Origin: GCA-002780795 sp964545385
GTDB taxonomy: Bacteria > Patescibacteriota > Microgenomatia > UBA1406 > GWC2-37-13
Assembly: GCA_964545385.1 (NCBI GenBank)
Contig: CAZJFG010000012.1
Location: 1 to 20,859, forward strand
Direction of reading: 5' to 3'
Length of the DNA: 20,859 nucleotides
Part shown: in pieces, positions 19,746-20,859 of the stretch
Layout: each line of letters starts with the position of its first letter
Position numbering within the stretch: the stretch's first letter is position 1
Program-made: the position numbers and the translations under genes
Notes under the pieces: generated by a model
What the model was told of the DNA's origin: nothing
Databases searched by the model: none
The model's input: only the letters and a program-made list of their open reading frames with translations

Positions 19746-20859
19746 TTAAAAGTAACCATAGGCCCAATACCCTACACTTCCTATTTCCTGTTCTTGAATG
19801 TACTTGGTTTTAATTTCCGCAGACTTTTCATCTTCAAACCAGATGATGTGATAATCAAGAACTGCCGTTCCTTCCTCCAATGTTGAACTTATATAGTTTA
19901 TCTCAGTCTCGCCGGAAAGAGCGTCACGTTTGACCACACAGTCTTTCCACTGACAGTTTTCTAAAAATTCCTTTTTTATTTCAAGAAGAGTTAAGGCTTT
20001 AGCACTTGTTATTGGTCGTTTTTTTTCGTCCACTCGCCAGTCATACCCGTACATACCAAAAAATATCGTTAATTTCTTTGTCGGGACAACCGCTTTAAAA
20101 TCAGAAATCATTTTTTTAAAAGAATAGTTGTTATCAGGCCCTGTTTCATAAGGAAAATTCGGCCCTGGTTCACCACGAACTTTGCTAAAATCATAAGCCA
20201 TCACTAAAATTTCGTCGCAATTCTTAGTTAAAAAAACAAGATTGTATGGCCTTTGCCGAAAAAAAACATCGCCATAAATTGCAACTCCAAATGTCTTATA
20301 GTTTGATTTTAAAGATGTATAAAACTTTTGTACAAAATCGTTGATTTGATCGCTGATTTGTTCATTGAATAAGCTAAATAATTCCAGATCCAAAACAGCT
20401 CCTTGGAAATTATTTTCACTTAAAATCTCAACTGTTTGACTAATTATTTTTTCTTGAAGTTCTTCATCCTGCAATAGTTTTTCGTTAATGTCGTTATCAA
20501 ACAGTCTCAAAGCAAGATAGGTGTTTTTTCCCGTTGAGTTTTTGACAAATTTTTCAAGATTCGCATAACCGATATCGGATTGATCGATACCGGCTGTATT
20601 GGCTGTAATTCCAAAATAAATATATTTATCGTAGTCTGATTCATGCAACCTATCGTCAAGTCCCCAGTACGGAACAAAGATCGACCTGCTGACAATCTCG
20701 ACTTTCGTCGTTTTTGGAAACGGTGTCGGAGAAAGTTTTGCCGACGTTGGAACCCTATTCTTTGTTTTTCTGTTACAAATATTCGAATAATTGTAGCAAT
20801 AACTTATTACTAAATATAAACCGACAAACGCTGCTATCAATAATATAGGCTGAAGGATT
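19746..20859 (-). CDS. GH18-type (YaaH/spore-germination-like) secreted protein, 5' partial
   Basis: The frame stays open to the right edge, so the N-terminus is cut; about 370 residues are visible. After a hydrophobic segment (signal or anchor) and a Ser/Thr/Pro linker, a TIM-barrel of glycoside hydrolase family 18 follows: FVPYWGLD at the first strand, FQGAVLDLELF with the Asp-x-Glu pair (catalytic Glu about 153 in the visible part), MAYDFS near the middle, YGYDW, and the closing VGYWAYGYF. The usual first Asp of DGxxxDxE is Gln here, but the Asp and Glu needed for catalysis stay. Such proteins cleave peptidoglycan or N-acetylglucosamine polymers, or only bind them. It converges on the GT4 unit. 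Confidence 0.82.
   Translation of the reverse strand, partial: ILQPILLIAAFVGLYLVISYCYNYSNICNRKTKNRVPTSAKLSPTPFPKTTKVEIVSRSIFVPYWGLDDRLHESDYDKYIYFGITANTAGIDQSDIGYANLEKFVKNSTGKNTYLALRLFDNDINEKLLQDEELQEKIISQTVEILSENNFQGAVLDLELFSLFNEQISDQINDFVQKFYTSLKSNYKTFGVAIYGDVFFRQRPYNLVFLTKNCDEILVMAYDFSKVRGEPGPNFPYETGPDNNYSFKKMISDFKAVVPTKKLTIFFGMYGYDWRVDEKKRPITSAKALTLLEIKKEFLENCQWKDCVVKRDALSGETEINYISSTLEEGTAVLDYHIIWFEDEKSAEIKTKYIQEQEIGSVGYWAYGYF

Overview
The window reads as a bacterial chromosome segment from the candidate phyla radiation (Patescibacteria), most likely the Microgenomates group. This is inferred from several traits: AT-rich, gene-dense layout, UGA used as a normal stop, a compact peptidyl-tRNA hydrolase, stand-alone small proteins of CPR type, a LPxTG/cohesin/dockerin secretome, and many minimal intergenic regions. 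No rRNA, tRNA or CRISPR was found.

Layout. (1) 1-923: 3' end of a TraG/TraD-type conjugation ATPase, visibly richer in G+C than its surroundings. (2) 924-1322: a decayed four-helix-bundle (23S rRNA intervening-sequence protein) gene lying between two oppositely oriented short-repeat arrays. (3) 1323-4145: housekeeping genes: YtxH-like protein, family 2 glycosyltransferase, peptide deformylase, ribosomal protein L28 and an M50 membrane protease. (4) 4225-10953: eight minus-strand genes, nearly all secreted or membrane proteins: a 657-residue cysteine-rich protein, two small membrane/secreted proteins, a dockerin protein, a cohesin+dockerin protein, a cohesin-like protein, a cohesin with an LPKTG anchor, and an FN3 protein. 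They look like parts of a calcium-dependent, wall-anchored surface assembly. (5) 11118-12426: a small MerR/excisionase-type DNA-binding protein and a REP-associated tyrosine (Y1) transposase bracketed by two REP-like palindromes. (6) 12427-14342: two unknown proteins divergent from a membrane-anchored zinc-ribbon protein. (7) 14425-19659: a galactose-1-phosphate uridylyltransferase-like gene divergent from pth, then three consecutive GT4 glycosyltransferases and a small conserved protein, suggesting surface glycan synthesis. (8) 19746-20859: a GH18-type (YaaH-like) secreted protein cut by the window edge.

Two patterns run through the window. First, nearly every intergenic gap not next to the transposase is built from degenerate 7-bp repeats; several arrays switch orientation at a short central palindrome. 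The clearest, between galT and pth, has five heptamers, a 17-bp centre and five reverse-complement heptamers. Second, many genes have a -10 box (TATAAT or close) only 5-10 bp before the start codon, several with a -35 box 17-18 bp further up and no Shine-Dalgarno sequence. This implies widespread leaderless mRNAs.
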